Source: Streptomyces sp. 130
GTDB lineage: Bacteria > Actinomycetota > Actinomycetes > Streptomycetales > Streptomycetaceae
Reading direction: 5' to 3'
Assembly (NCBI RefSeq): GCF_007096885.1
Contig: NZ_VJNO01000008.1
Coordinates: forward strand, 62,001-126,000
DNA: 64,000 nucleotides
Under the pieces are notes generated by a model that did not search any database, was not told the origin of the DNA, and was given only the letters and a program-made list of their open reading frames with translations. Position 1 is the stretch's first letter. The number at the start of each line of letters is the position of its first letter. Positions 17,466 to 27,039 of the stretch are shown here, piece by piece. A program made the translations under genes and the position numbers.

Positions 17466-18788
17466 TCAGATCTGACCTTCCTCCAGCATTTCGGTCACCA
17501 GGGCGGCGATGCGGGAGCGCTCCGAGCGCGTGAGCGTGACATGGGCGAAGAGCGGGTGTCCCTTCAGCTTCTCGACCACGGCGACCACACCGTCGTAACG
17601 GCCGACCCTGAGGTTGTCCCGCTGGGCCACGTCATGTGTGAGGACGACCCGGGAGTTCGTACCGATCCTGGACAACACGGTCAGCAGGACGTTCCGTTCG
17701 AGTGACTGGGCCTCGTCCACGATCACGAAGGCGTCGTGCAGGGAACGGCCCCGGATGTGGGTGAGCGGCAGGATCTCCAGCATGCCGCGCCCCAGCACCT
17801 CCTCGATCACCTCGCGCCCGGAGACGGCCGAGAGGGTGTCGAAGACCGCCTGCGCCCAGGGGCTCATCTTCTCGGCCTCGCTGCCGGGGAGATAGCCGAG
17901 CTCCTGACCGCCCACCGCGTACAGCGGGCGGAAGACCATCACCTTCTTGTGCTGCCCGCGCTCCAGCACCGCTTCGAGCCCCGCGCAGAGCGCCAGCGCC
18001 GACTTGCCGGTGCCGGCCCGGCCGCCCAGCGAGACGATGCCCACCTCCTGGTCCAGCAGCAGGTCCAGGGCGATGCGCTGCTCGGCGCTGCGGCCGTGGA
18101 TGCCGAACGCCTCCCGGTCCCCGCGGACGAGCCGCACGTTGCCCTCGGGCGTGACCCGGCCGAGCGCCTTGCCGCGTTCGGACTGGAGGACCAGGCCCGT
18201 GTGCACGGGCAGCCCGGCGGCCTCGGGGACGTACAGCGTCTCCTCGGTGAAGAGCAGGTCCACCTGGTCGGCGGCGAGGGACAGTTCGGACATGCCCGTC
18301 CAGCCGGAGTCGGTGATCGCCAGCTCCGCGCGGTACTCCTCGGCGAGGAGCCCGACCGATGACGCCTTGATGCGCAGCGGAAGGTCCTTGGAGACGACCG
18401 TGACGTCGTACCCCTCGGCCTGGAGGTTGCGCGCGACCGCGAGGATGCGCGAGTCGTTGTCCCCCAGCCGGTAGCCGGCGGGCAGGACTCCGGGATCGGA
18501 GTGGTTGAGCTCGACGCGGAGCGTTCCGCCGAGGTCCCCGAGGGGGATCGGCGCGTCCAGCCGGCCGTAGCGGACCCGGAAGTCGTCCAGCAGACGCAGG
18601 GCCTGGCGGGCGAAGTAGCCGAGCTCCGGATGGTGCCGTTTGGCCTCCAGTTCCGTGACCACGACGACCGGGAGCACGACCTCGTGCTCGTCGAAGCGGG
18701 CCATGGCGTTCGGATCGGCCAGCAGGACGCTGGTGTCGAGAACGTAGGTGCGCCTGTCGGGAAGACGGCGCTTTGTGCTGGTCACCAC
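17466..18788 (-). CDS. PIN domain-PhoH family ATPase/ribonuclease
   Basis: 440 aa. Residues 1-150 are a PIN nuclease domain: [36 protein letters not shown] carry its acidic active-site residues. The second half is a PhoH P-loop ATPase: Walker [20 protein letters not shown], Walker [13 protein letters not shown] and sensor-like [15 protein letters not shown]-PhoH proteins are sequence-selective RNA helicase-nucleases in mycobacteria. GTG 18788 has GAGGGGG upstream. The frame stays open to 18857 (ATG) but the additional residues look unconserved. Confidence 0.92.
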   Translation of the reverse strand: MVTSTKRRLPDRRTYVLDTSVLLADPNAMARFDEHEVVLPVVVVTELEAKRHHPELGYFARQALRLLDDFRVRYGRLDAPIPLGDLGGTLRVELNHSDPGVLPAGYRLGDNDSRILAVARNLQAEGYDVTVVSKDLPLRIKASSVGLLAEEYRAELAITDSGWTGMSELSLAADQVDLLFTEETLYVPEAAGLPVHTGLVLQSERGKALGRVTPEGNVRLVRGDREAFGIHGRSAEQRIALDLLLDQEVGIVSLGGRAGTGKSALALCAGLEAVLERGQHKKVMVFRPLYAVGGQELGYLPGSEAEKMSPWAQAVFDTLSAVSGREVIEEVLGRGMLEILPLTHIRGRSLHDAFVIVDEAQSLERNVLLTVLSRIGTNSRVVLTHDVAQRDNLRVGRYDGVVAVVEKLKGHPLFAHVTLTRSERSRIAALVTEMLEEGQI

Positions 18789-18972
18789 GGAAGGACGTAC
18801 CCCCTCGGAAGAGGTCGGGGTGCGACGGCGGGCGTCGCGTGGCATCCCACTTGTCATCGGCGCCCACCTGGCTGGTGACCGGGCGCCGGCCTGTCAGGGA
18901 TATGCCCTCATACCCGGTCGGCCATGCCGACCGGATCACTTCCGGGGGACGGCGGGGCGGGCCCCGCCCGGC

Positions 18973-19734
18973 TCAGCCTCCGTAGCGCCGGTGGCGGGCG
19001 GCGTAGTCGCGCAGCGCCCGCAGGAAGTCGACGCGGCGGAAGGCCGGCCAGAAGACCTCGCAGAAGTAGTACTCCGAGTGCGCGCTCTGCCAGAGCATGA
19101 AGCCGGAGAGGCGCTGCTCGCCGCTGGTGCGGATGACGAGGTCGGGGTCGGGCTGGCCGCGCGTGTAGAGGTGCTCGGAGATGAGGTCGGTGGAGACGAT
19201 CTCGGCCAGGTCCTCGAAGGAGGTGCCCTTGGCGGAGTGCTCCAGGAGCAGGGAGCGCACGGCGTCGGCGATCTCCTGCCGGCCGCCGTAGCCCACGGCG
19301 ACGTTGACGAGTATCCCGTCGACCCCGAGCGTGGCCTGCTCGGCCTCCTTGAGGACGGTCTGGGTGTGGGCGGGCAGCAGGTCCAGCGTGCCGACGTGGT
19401 GGACCCGCCAGCGGCCGTCCGCGGCCAGGCCGCGCACCGTGTTCTCGATGATGCCGAGCAGGGGCGTCAGCTCGGCCTCGGGCCGGTCGAAGTTGTCGGT
19501 GGACAGCATCCAGAGCGTGACGACCTCGACGTCGGTCTCGCTGCACCAGCCCAGGAGTTCCTTGATCTTCTCGGCCCCGGCCTGGTGGCCCTCGGCCGCC
19601 GTGCCGCCGGACGCCTTGGCCCAGCGCCGGTTGCCGTCGAGGATGACGCCGATGTGCTTGGGCACCTGGGAGTGGTCGAGGCGGGCCTCCACCCGGCGCG
19701 CGTAGAGCCCGTACACCAGGTCGCGCAAGTTCAC
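18973..19734 (-). CDS. uppS: isoprenyl (undecaprenyl-type) diphosphate synthase
   Basis: 253 aa cis-prenyltransferase that adds isopentenyl units to make the lipid carrier for wall synthesis. Conserved regions are intact: HIGVILDGNRRWAK with the catalytic Asp, TLWMLSTDNFDRPEAEL, and VIRTSGEQRLSGFMLWQSAH. GTG 19734 follows AGAGGTGG; another GTG at 19743 is in frame. It lies about 180 bp upstream of the PhoH gene on the same strand. Actinobacteria often carry two such genes, so the chain length of the product cannot be stated. Confidence 0.93.
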   Translation of the reverse strand: MNLRDLVYGLYARRVEARLDHSQVPKHIGVILDGNRRWAKASGGTAAEGHQAGAEKIKELLGWCSETDVEVVTLWMLSTDNFDRPEAELTPLLGIIENTVRGLAADGRWRVHHVGTLDLLPAHTQTVLKEAEQATLGVDGILVNVAVGYGGRQEIADAVRSLLLEHSAKGTSFEDLAEIVSTDLISEHLYTRGQPDPDLVIRTSGEQRLSGFMLWQSAHSEYYFCEVFWPAFRRVDFLRALRDYAARHRRYGG

Positions 19735-19933
19735 TGAGTCCACCTCTCGGTTCCGTGCGGGCCCGCCGGCCCCGCGTCAGGGGTCCGGGGTCCTCCCCTG
19801 GGGATCGGGTCGCCGCACTGGAAGGGGGCGGATCGCCCCGCCGTGTCATGGCAGTCCCGTCAGGCCACACTACTGCGCGGGCCCCGCGCCCACCCAACTC
19901 GGCCTGTCACAAGTCCGTGATAAAGAGATAATC

Positions 19934-20974
19934 GTGACTGATTCCTCTTCCCCCTATCAGGCCGCCGCGACCCGCTACGACTCCATGGAGTACCGGCGCA
20001 GCGGACGCAGCGGTCTCAAGCTGCCGGCCGTCTCGCTGGGTCTCTGGCACAACTTCGGCGACGACCGGACGCTCGGCTCCCAGCGGGCCATCCTGCGCCG
20101 CGCCTTCGATCTCGGTGTGACCCATTTCGACCTGGCCAACAACTACGGCCCGCCGGCCGGCTCGGCCGAGCTGAACTTCGGCAAGCTCTTCCGCCAGGAC
20201 TTCGCCCCGTACCGGGACGAGCTGCTGATCTCGACCAAGGCGGGGTACGAGATGCACCCCGGGCCGTACGGGGAGTGGGGCTCGCGCAAGTACCTGCTGT
20301 CGTCGCTGGACGCCTCGCTGAAGCGGATGGGCCTGGACTACGTCGACATCTTCTACTCCCACCGCTTCGACCCCGAGACCCCGCTGGAGGAGACGATGGG
20401 GGCGCTGGCCTCCGCCGTGCGGCAGGGCAAGGCGCTGTACGTCGGGGTGTCCTCGTACAACTCGGCGCAGACCGCCGAGGCGGCGCGGCTGCTGCGGGAG
20501 ATGGGCGTGCCGGCCCTGATCCACCAGCCGTCCTACTCGATGATCAACCGCTGGACCGAGGAGGACGGGCTCCTCGACACGCTGGAGGCGGCCGGGATGG
20601 GCTGCATCTCCTTCGTGCCGCTGGCCCAGGGGCTGCTGACCGGGAAGTACCTGAACGGCATCCCGGCGGGTTCGCGCGCCACGCAGGGCAAGTCGCTGGA
20701 CCCGGACCTGCTGTCGCAGGAGGTGGTGCGCCGGCTGAACGGGCTGAACGACATCGCGCGCCGCCGGGGCCAGTCGCTCGCCCAGCTGGCCCTGAAGTGG
20801 GTGCTGCGCGACAGCCGGATGACGTCCGCCCTGATCGGCGCGTCGAGCGTGGGGCAGCTGGAGGAGAACGTCGCGGCGCTGGCGGGCCCGGAGCTGTCGG
20901 CCGAGGAGCTGAAGGAGATCGACGCCTTCGCCGTCGACACCGAGGGCACCAACATCTGGGCCGCGCGGGGCTGA
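19934..20974 (+). CDS. aldo/keto reductase, YghZ (L-glyceraldehyde 3-phosphate reductase) type
   Basis: 346 aa NADPH-dependent TIM-barrel oxidoreductase. The AKR active-site set is visible: Asp in THFDLANNYG, the Tyr of NNYG, Lys in LISTKAGYEM and His in IFYSHRFDP. The motif MHPGPYGEWGSRKY is characteristic of the YghZ/MgrA branch, which detoxifies L-glyceraldehyde 3-phosphate and methylglyoxal. GTG start. Divergent from uppS; a strong terminator follows. Confidence 0.92.
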   Translation: MTDSSSPYQAAATRYDSMEYRRSGRSGLKLPAVSLGLWHNFGDDRTLGSQRAILRRAFDLGVTHFDLANNYGPPAGSAELNFGKLFRQDFAPYRDELLISTKAGYEMHPGPYGEWGSRKYLLSSLDASLKRMGLDYVDIFYSHRFDPETPLEETMGALASAVRQGKALYVGVSSYNSAQTAEAARLLREMGVPALIHQPSYSMINRWTEEDGLLDTLEAAGMGCISFVPLAQGLLTGKYLNGIPAGSRATQGKSLDPDLLSQEVVRRLNGLNDIARRRGQSLAQLALKWVLRDSRMTSALIGASSVGQLEENVAALAGPELSAEELKEIDAFAVDTEGTNIWAARG

Positions 20975-21007
20975 GCGCCTGCCCGGCCCGGCGCCGGGCA
21001 CAAAAAA

Positions 21008-21044
21008 CGGGCCGGTCCGTGGGGGGGGGTTACGGACCGGCCCG
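21008..21044 (+). terminator. terminator after the aldo/keto reductase
   Basis: Perfect 13-bp stem (21008-21020 with 21032-21044) with an 11-nt loop containing nine G. A run of six A precedes it, giving a U-run for any transcript arriving on the minus strand. Confidence 0.8.
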
Positions 21045-21245
21045 AGGGGGGGTTTCCACCATAACCCTTCGTAAGTGATGCTGGGCGCCGCGGCGCGAAA
21101 TAATTACTCTCCGAGAGTGAGAGGTCCGGTTCCGGTCACGTCTCCGCTTCTCCCGTACGGCCCTGACCTGCGGGAACGCCGCCCGGCCCCGGAGGGGCGC
21201 CGGAGACACGCCCGATACGTCCACAGGATGTCCACATTCCGCTCG

Positions 21246-21755
21246 TCAGTGGCCGCCGCGCGGCTTCACACAGCCCGTTCCCTCCATGTAGCGACCGTGC
21301 ACCTCGGCGTTGACGAGTGCGCCGGCCTCCCCGTCCAGCGACCCGTCCAGGCACAGGGTCCCGAGGGCCACGGTGAACGAGGTGCGGTGGGGGCCGAAGG
21401 TGCTGGTGGTGACCGATCCGTCCGGGTATCCCAGGGCGTGGAGCGCCTGGAGGACCGAGTCCTCGGTGGACTTCCGCCCCTCCGCGAGCGCGGCGAGTCC
21501 GCGCTTCACCCGCTTCACCTCCGCCTCGCCCCGGGCGCGGTCCGCCTCGGACAGGCCGAGGGTGGACTGGAAGGCGTGGTTCTCGGCGTAACGCGGATTG
21601 GCGTCGCCGCCCTGGCCCGTGCCCCGCTCCGTGCCCGGGTCCGCGACGGAGGCGGTCGGGGAGGCGGAGGCGTCGCTGCCCACCAGCTCCGTACCGCAGC
21701 CGGTGAGGGCGGCGGCGGTCAGGAGCAGCGCGGCCGTACGTGTCGCGGAGGTCAT
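21246..21755 (-). CDS. small lipoprotein
   Basis: 169 aa from ATG 21755, which has a GGAG site upstream. The signal peptide TRTAALLLTAAALTGCGTEL ends in a lipobox (LTGC), so the mature protein is membrane-anchored outside the cell. A Ser/Thr-rich linker follows, then a compact domain with RGEAEVKRVKRGLAALAEGR and LHALGYPDGSVTTSTFGP. I do not recognise the domain. The position between the AKR terminator and a short hypothetical gene gives no clue to the role. Confidence 0.8.
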   Translation of the reverse strand: MTSATRTAALLLTAAALTGCGTELVGSDASASPTASVADPGTERGTGQGGDANPRYAENHAFQSTLGLSEADRARGEAEVKRVKRGLAALAEGRKSTEDSVLQALHALGYPDGSVTTSTFGPHRTSFTVALGTLCLDGSLDGEAGALVNAEVHGRYMEGTGCVKPRGGH

Positions 21756-21819
21756 GCGTACGAGTATGGGGCGGGAACCCGGCGCGCGGCGGCGGGAGTT
21801 GGCCCCCGGTGCCATTCCG

Positions 21820-22278
21820 TCACGTCGGCGCCGCCGCGCCCCGGTGGCCCCGGGTGAAGCGGACGCCCACGGTGTCGCCGCCGACGACCACGAAGCGGCC
21901 GCCCTCGCAGCGGATCACGGCCTCGTGGACCTCGCCCCGCCCGTCCCGGCGCTCGTCCGTGCTCAGCACCGTCCAGCCGCCTTCCGGGACCTCCGGCAGA
22001 CCGGCCGGCGCGGCGAACTCCCACTGGGCGGCGGGCACGCACCAGTCGGGCAGCCGCGGCCAGGTGCCGGCGCCCACGTGCAGGGTGCCGTCGGACGCGC
22101 AGGTCAGGCGGACCGACTGGCCGTCGTCCAGCACGAACGAGACGGCCTCCGGCTCGCCCATCCGGCCCTCCGGCCGGTAGAAGATCCCGAGGACGGCGAC
22201 GATCCTGGCCCCCTTGAGCCACTCGGCGCCGCCCCGGCGCGGGCCGTGCGCGGCGTCCCCGCCGGTGCCGAGTTCCAT
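21820..22278 (-). CDS. conserved hypothetical protein
   Basis: 152 aa, start ATG 22278. Beta-rich sequence with ARIVAVLGIFYRPEGRMGEP, SVRLTCASDGTLHVGAG and a C-terminal GGRFVVVGGDTVGVRFTRG. No known family is evident. Codon bias is typical of the genome and the gene ends 64 bp before the lipoprotein start, so they may share a transcript. No signal peptide or membrane segment. Confidence 0.65.
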   Translation of the reverse strand: MELGTGGDAAHGPRRGGAEWLKGARIVAVLGIFYRPEGRMGEPEAVSFVLDDGQSVRLTCASDGTLHVGAGTWPRLPDWCVPAAQWEFAAPAGLPEVPEGGWTVLSTDERRDGRGEVHEAVIRCEGGRFVVVGGDTVGVRFTRGHRGAAAPT

Positions 22279-22345
22279 GCCCTGCTCCTTCCGCGAGCGC
22301 TCGCGACCAGAGTGCCATCCTTCGTGCCCGGAGGGGGCGTTGGTC

Positions 22346-23137
22346 TCACGCGGGCTTGCGGGCCTCGATCAGGAAACGGGTGGTGTGGGCGACGAACGGG
22401 CCCTCGGTCTCCAGACGGTGGTGCAGCGCGGCGAGCCGGGGCCGGTACGCCTCGACCGTGAAGCCGGGGACCATCCAGATCACCTTGCGCAGGAAGTAGA
22501 CGACGGCCCCGATGTCGAAGAACTCGGTGCGCAGCCGCTCCGACCGCAGGTCCACGACGTCGAGCCCGGCCGCCTCGGCGTCGGCCCGCGCCCGCTCCGG
22601 GTCACGCGCGGCGCGCACCTCCGGCGGCTGCGGCCCGAGGAAGTACTCGACCAGCTCGAAGACGCTGGCGGGGCCCACCTGTTGCGAGAAGTACGTGCCG
22701 CCGGGGGCCAGCACCCGGGCGATCTCCTCCCACCACGTGGTCACCGGATGCCGGCTGACCACCAGGTCGAACGCCCCGTCCCCGAACGGCAGCGGCGGCT
22801 CGTCCTCGTCCGCGACGACGGCCACCCCGCGCGGGTGCAGCAGGGCGGTGGCCCGGGCGATGTTCGGCGGCCAGGACTCGGTGGCGACGGCGAGCGGCGG
22901 CAACTCGGGGACGGAGGCCAGCACCTCGCCCCCGCCCGTCTGGATGTCGAGCGCGGCCCGGGCCCGCCCCATCCGCTCCCCCATGGCTCGCGCGTATCCC
23001 CAGGAGGGCCGCTGCTCGGTGGCCCTCCCGTCGAGCCAGGAGAAGTCCCACCCGTCGACGGAAACGCCGTCGGCCTCGGCGACGAGGGCTTCGAAGCGGT
23101 CGGCTTCACCGGGCGTGGCGGCGGGCGTTGCGGGCAT
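22346..23137 (-). CDS. SAM-dependent methyltransferase (class I)
   Basis: 263 aa from ATG 23137. The glycine-rich SAM loop is LDIQTGGGEVLASVP, followed by VAVVADEDEPPLPFGDGAFDLVVSRH (acidic and motif IV-like) and VLAPGGTYFSQQVG. These identify a Rossmann methyltransferase of the Methyltransf_11/UbiE type. The substrate is unknown. The apparent longer frame to 23839 runs through the prepilin peptidase gene antiphase and is not real. Confidence 0.85.
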   Translation of the reverse strand: MPATPAATPGEADRFEALVAEADGVSVDGWDFSWLDGRATEQRPSWGYARAMGERMGRARAALDIQTGGGEVLASVPELPPLAVATESWPPNIARATALLHPRGVAVVADEDEPPLPFGDGAFDLVVSRHPVTTWWEEIARVLAPGGTYFSQQVGPASVFELVEYFLGPQPPEVRAARDPERARADAEAAGLDVVDLRSERLRTEFFDIGAVVYFLRKVIWMVPGFTVEAYRPRLAALHHRLETEGPFVAHTTRFLIEARKPA

Positions 23138-23214
23138 GGGGCCATCGTCGCAGCCGGCCCCGGCGGACCGCGACCGCATTTCGAGCGTGCCCGGGCGCGC
23201 CGCCCCCGCCGCGC

Positions 23215-24018
23215 TCAGGCCGCCAGCCCCCCGAACAGCAGACCCAGGAACGCCCCCGCGATCATGAACGGGCCGAACGGGATGCCCGTCTTGCGGCCCG
23301 CGCGGCGCAGCGCGACGAGCGCCGCCCCGTACACCGCGCCGAACAGGAAGCCCGCGAAGCCGCCCGCGAAGACGACGGGCCAGCCGTACCAGCCGAGGAC
23401 CGTGCCCAGGGAGAGGGCCAGTTTGACGTCGCCGAAGCCCATGCCGCGCGGGTTGACGAGGAAGAGCAGGAAGTAGAACGCCCCCAGGACGAGCCCGCCG
23501 AGGAGGGCCGAGAGCCAGGAGCCCGCGTGTTCCGGGAGCAGGGCCGCCAGGCCCAGGAGTACGGCGGCGGCTCCGGCGGCCGGCAGGGTCAGCCCGTCCG
23601 GCAGGCGGTGCACGCGGTGGTCGATGCTCGCCAGGAGCACGGCGACCGGGGCCAGCAGCAGCCAGACCGCCAGCTCGGGCCGCGTCCCGGTGGACCGGGC
23701 GAGGGCGGCGCAGGCGAGCGCGGTGACGACGGGGGCGAGGCGGTGGGGGGCGTAGCGCGGGGCGGGCCGGGGCCCGCCCTCGGCGGGAACGGTGCCCGGG
23801 GCGCCCGTACGCACCGGCGCGACCGCCCCCTCCGCGCACCCGCCGCAGCGCACCGCGCCCAGCCAGGCGCGGGCGGGGCCGGTGAGGGGATGGCCCGCCG
23901 GGCAGGCGTCCCGCCGGGGTTCGCCGGGCGGAACGGAGAACCGGTAGGCGGCGCGCGGGACCAGGAGCCCGGTCGCGGCGCCCCAGAGCGCGGCGACCCC
24001 TGTCAGCATGGCGTACAC
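23215..24018 (-). CDS. A24 prepilin peptidase (TadV/CpaA-like)
   Basis: 267 aa polytopic membrane aspartyl protease. The two catalytic Asp motifs are SIDHRVHRLPD and GMGFGDVKL, spaced as in prepilin peptidases. A Cys-containing cytoplasmic loop (CPAGH, VRCGGCAEG) resembles the zinc motif of type IV prepilin methylase domains, but no methylase is present. It should process the Flp/TadE/TadG-like proteins of the locus at 31198-41745, about 7-18 kb away. No pilus gene lies next to it. Confidence 0.85.
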   Translation of the reverse strand: MYAMLTGVAALWGAATGLLVPRAAYRFSVPPGEPRRDACPAGHPLTGPARAWLGAVRCGGCAEGAVAPVRTGAPGTVPAEGGPRPAPRYAPHRLAPVVTALACAALARSTGTRPELAVWLLLAPVAVLLASIDHRVHRLPDGLTLPAAGAAAVLLGLAALLPEHAGSWLSALLGGLVLGAFYFLLFLVNPRGMGFGDVKLALSLGTVLGWYGWPVVFAGGFAGFLFGAVYGAALVALRRAGRKTGIPFGPFMIAGAFLGLLFGGLAA

Positions 24019-24106
24019 CCCGGCGATCCTAATCGGCTTGGCCCGGGCGGGGGTTGGCCCGGCGGATTCGGGCCCGGCGGCGACCGGCCGGCGCTACCGT
24101 CGGGCC

Positions 24107-24478
24107 ATGGCTCGATGGCGCGATGGCACGGGGACGCTCACGATCACGGACCGGGACGGGGCGACCGAGACCCGGGTGCCGCTGCGGATCGCGGCGTCCT
24201 ACCGGCACCGGGCGCGCGGGCTGCTCGGGCGGGACGGGGTCGACGGGGCGCTGATGATCACGCCGTGCGGGAGCGTGCACTCCTTCCGGATGCGGTTCAC
24301 CATCGATGTAGCCTACCTGGACCGGAAGTTCAACGTGCTGGCGGTCCACACCATGAAGCCGGGCCGGCTCGGGCTGCCCCGGGCGCGCGGCCGGCATGTG
24401 ATCGAGGCGGAGGCGGGCGCGATGGCCGCGTGGGGGCTGCGGCCGGGTGTGCAGGTCCGGGTCGAGCAGTCCCCGTAG
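24107..24478 (+). CDS. DUF192 family protein
   Basis: 123 aa from ATG 24107. The DUF192 signature runs YRHRARGLLGRDGVDGALMI, then SVHSFRMRFTIDVAYLD and VIEAEAGAMAAWGL. Function of the family is unknown; many members are secreted, but this one lacks a signal peptide. It is divergent from the prepilin peptidase, and in several actinobacteria the two families sit together, so a link to pilus or secretion functions is possible. Confidence 0.82.
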   Translation: MARWRDGTGTLTITDRDGATETRVPLRIAASYRHRARGLLGRDGVDGALMITPCGSVHSFRMRFTIDVAYLDRKFNVLAVHTMKPGRLGLPRARGRHVIEAEAGAMAAWGLRPGVQVRVEQSP

Positions 24479-24489
24479 TGCCGCGCGGG

Positions 24490-25083
24490 CTATCTGCGGG
24501 GCACGTCGCTGCCGTAGACGGCCCACGGCGACTGCTGGAAGGAGTGCACGCCCGTCAGCTGCGGCTGGACGGCGGCCACTTCGGGCAGGAGAGCGAGCGT
24601 GTCCGGCCAGCAGTCGAAGTAGACCGACCCCTTGACGATGAAGCCCGCCCAGTCGGTGGCCGCCGACGCGCCCTCGCGGTCGAGCACGAAGCCCACGCAG
24701 AGCAGCGAGGCCCGCCCGATCGCCTCGCGCACCGCGCGCACCACCCGTTCCCGGGCGTCGCTGTCCAGCGCCCCGAGGGCGAAGCGCAGTTCCACGGTGC
24801 CGTCGTCGCCCCGGCTGATCCCGGCCCGTATCTCCTCGCCGCCGGGCAGCCAGAGCAGGAAGTCGACCCGGTCCAGGCGTTGCAGCCCGGTCAGCAGCAC
24901 GAGTTGGTCCCGGCTCACCCAGGACTGCGTGCCGGCCGGGTCGGTGCCGGGGCTGATCAGGGTGATGCGCCGGGTGACCGGGTGGTCCGCCCGCACGCCC
25001 GCCGCCTCCAGGTCGCCGAGCAGCGACTCGGCGTCGGGGCGGCTCCAGCACAGGTGGTACGAGCAGAAGAAACCGTCACTCAT
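24490..25083 (-). CDS. conserved hypothetical protein
   Basis: 197 aa from ATG 25083. Soluble, without signal or membrane segment. Notable stretches are FFCSYHLCWSRPDAESLLGD, FLLWLPGGEEIRAGISRGDD and ATDWAGFIVKGSVYFDCWPD. I cannot name a family. It converges with the DUF192 gene with only 11 bp between the two stops. Confidence 0.7.
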   Translation of the reverse strand: MSDGFFCSYHLCWSRPDAESLLGDLEAAGVRADHPVTRRITLISPGTDPAGTQSWVSRDQLVLLTGLQRLDRVDFLLWLPGGEEIRAGISRGDDGTVELRFALGALDSDARERVVRAVREAIGRASLLCVGFVLDREGASAATDWAGFIVKGSVYFDCWPDTLALLPEVAAVQPQLTGVHSFQQSPWAVYGSDVPRR

Positions 25084-25254
25084 CGGCGCGTCACCTCGGT
25101 ACTCGTGGTGGCTGCCCGCCCCGCCCGCGACACCGCACGGGGCGGCGGCGTGGGGGGCCGGCGGTGGTCGGTATCCGAGCGTACGGCGGAACCGGCCCGC
25201 GCCGGCGGATAAGCGGTGGACAAGCCCGCCCGGCCCCCGGGAAGCTGTGCCGCG

Positions 25255-25758
25255 ATGACACGCACCGACACGCCTCCCGCATGGGACGAGCGCACCCAGC
25301 TGACCACGTTCCTCGACTACACCCGGGCCACCGCGGTCGCCAAGTGCGAAGGGGTCTCGCAGGAGAACGCCGTACGGGCCCCCCTGCCCGGCTCCCCGCT
25401 GATGACGCTCGCGGGGGTCGTGAACCATCTGCGCTGGGTCGAGTACTACTGGTTCGAGGTCGTCTTCCTCGGCGGCGAGGACGAGGGCCCGTGGACGGAC
25501 GAGGACCCGGACCGCGAGATGCGGATCGCCGTGGACATGCCGCTCGCCGATGTGCTGCGGGAGTACGAGGAGCAGTCCGCCCGCTACCGGGAGCTGGTCG
25601 CGGCCCATGACCTGGGCACACGGGCGCAGCTGACCCGCTCGGACGGCAACAACCCCGATCTGCGCTGGATCCTGCTGCACCTGATCGAGGAGACGGCCCG
25701 GCACAACGGCCACATCGACATCATCCGCGAGATCGTGGACGGGACGACGGGGGACTAG
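25255..25758 (+). CDS. DinB family protein (mycothiol-dependent type)
   Basis: 167 aa helical bundle of the DinB/DUF664 group. Metal ligands are visible as VNHLRWVEYYW (first His) and LLHLIEETARHNGHIDIIRE (His-x3-His type). Actinobacterial members use mycothiol for transferases and isomerases. ATG 25255 is chosen over an upstream in-frame ATG at 25216 because the protein core begins there. Its stop codon TAG is part of the CTAG at the left edge of a MITE. Confidence 0.85.
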   Translation: MTRTDTPPAWDERTQLTTFLDYTRATAVAKCEGVSQENAVRAPLPGSPLMTLAGVVNHLRWVEYYWFEVVFLGGEDEGPWTDEDPDREMRIAVDMPLADVLREYEEQSARYRELVAAHDLGTRAQLTRSDGNNPDLRWILLHLIEETARHNGHIDIIREIVDGTTGD

Positions 25759-25962
25759 GGCCTGTCCGGCGGATCTTCGTGGATCAGCCCGCGGCGTCTG
25801 GTGCATCCCCAAGTTCTCGGCTCCGCTCGAACAGGGGAGACCCCACTTCTCGGCGTGCGCCCGGATCGCCCTCGTACTGGACGTACTTGGGTGATTCGGG
25901 CGTGCGGCGAGAGTGCGTGCCAGGCGTCGCGGGCCCGCGAAGATCCGCCGGACATGCCCTAG
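25755..25962. mobile_element. MITE (208 bp, 28-bp terminal inverted repeats)
   Basis: Terminal inverted repeats at 25755-25782 and 25935-25962 match at 26 of 28 positions, beginning CTAGGGC and sharing TGTCCGGCGGATCTTCG. No ORF of note is inside. CTAG at both edges may be the duplicated target. It resembles the non-autonomous elements derived from IS5-type transposons that are frequent in Streptomyces intergenic DNA. It fills the gap between the convergent DinB and YihY-family genes exactly. Confidence 0.85.
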
Positions 25963-26868
25963 CTAGCCGCGGCGGGCCCGGTCCAGCTCGACGTTGAACT
26001 GGGCCCCGGACAGCAGGGCCAGATTGGTGAACCACACCCAGATCAGGAACACCACGAGCCCCGCCAGTGAGCCGTACAGCCGGCTGTAGGAGCCGATGTA
26101 CGTGGCGTACAGCGCGAACCCCGCCGACGCGGCCAGCCACAGCAGCGCGGCGAGCACCCCGCCGGGCAGGGCGCGCCGGGCCCGGCGGGCCGGCTCCGGG
26201 CCGGTGCGGAAGAGGACCGTGATCAGCCCGGCGACCAGGCACAGCAGCAGCGGCCACTTCAGCACCGCCCACACCGCGTCCCCCACCCGTGTCACGCCGA
26301 GACGGTGCCCCGCCCAGCGCGCCAGCGGTCCGGTGAGCACGAGCGCGAACGCGCTGGCCATCATCAGCAGGAGCAGCCCGACCGCCCACGCAGCGATGAT
26401 GTGCGCCTGGCGCAGTGCCGGCCGGGTGTCGCGCACCCCGTGCATGGCGTGCAGCGCCCGCCGGAACACCGCGAGATAGCTGGACGCGGACCACAGCGCG
26501 CTGACGGACCCGGTCGCGACGAGCAGCCAGCCGGCGGTGCGCTGCCGGGTGGCGGCCTCCAGCGGCTCGCGCAGCGCGGCGGCGGCCTCGGCGGGCGCGA
26601 AGGCGGTGATGTCGGCGATCAGGGCACCGGTGGCGCCGGGGCTGGCGAGTCCGATGACGGACACGGTCACCAGCAGCGCGGGCAGCAGGGCGAGGATCGC
26701 GTAGTACGTGAGGGCCGCGGCCCAGTCCGACACGTCGTCGTTCCACAGCGAGACGGGCGTGCGGCGCAGCGCGAGCGGCCAGCGGCGGGCCCTTCCGGGA
26801 ACGGTCCGCGGGGGTCTGCGCGGGTGGGGCGGGGCCCCGGCGGCTCTGCCGCCGGACTGGCTGGACAC
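25963..26868 (-). CDS. YihY/virulence factor BrkB family membrane protein
   Basis: 301 aa from GTG 26868 with GGAG upstream. Six predicted membrane helices. Family marks are WAAALTYYAILALLPALLV near the start and YLAVFRRALHAMHGV, plus YGSLAGLVVFLIWVWFTNLA and SGAQFNVELDR at the end. Role unknown; the old name ribonuclease BN is wrong for this family. The stop codon directly abuts the MITE. Confidence 0.88.
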   Translation of the reverse strand: MSSQSGGRAAGAPPHPRRPPRTVPGRARRWPLALRRTPVSLWNDDVSDWAAALTYYAILALLPALLVTVSVIGLASPGATGALIADITAFAPAEAAAALREPLEAATRQRTAGWLLVATGSVSALWSASSYLAVFRRALHAMHGVRDTRPALRQAHIIAAWAVGLLLLMMASAFALVLTGPLARWAGHRLGVTRVGDAVWAVLKWPLLLCLVAGLITVLFRTGPEPARRARRALPGGVLAALLWLAASAGFALYATYIGSYSRLYGSLAGLVVFLIWVWFTNLALLSGAQFNVELDRARRG

Positions 26869-27039
26869 GGTCGCGGCTCCGGGGAGGTGAGCGGTGTGGG
26901 AGGGGCTGCGTCGGGGTACGGAGCCGGCCCGCTCCCCGCCTCTCCTCTTCTGCTCGCCTTCCCGTCCGGTACACCCGGTTCCGCACCGGCGGCAGCTCGC
27001 CCGCCTCCCGTTGTCGGACCCCGCCCGTACGCTCCCCCC

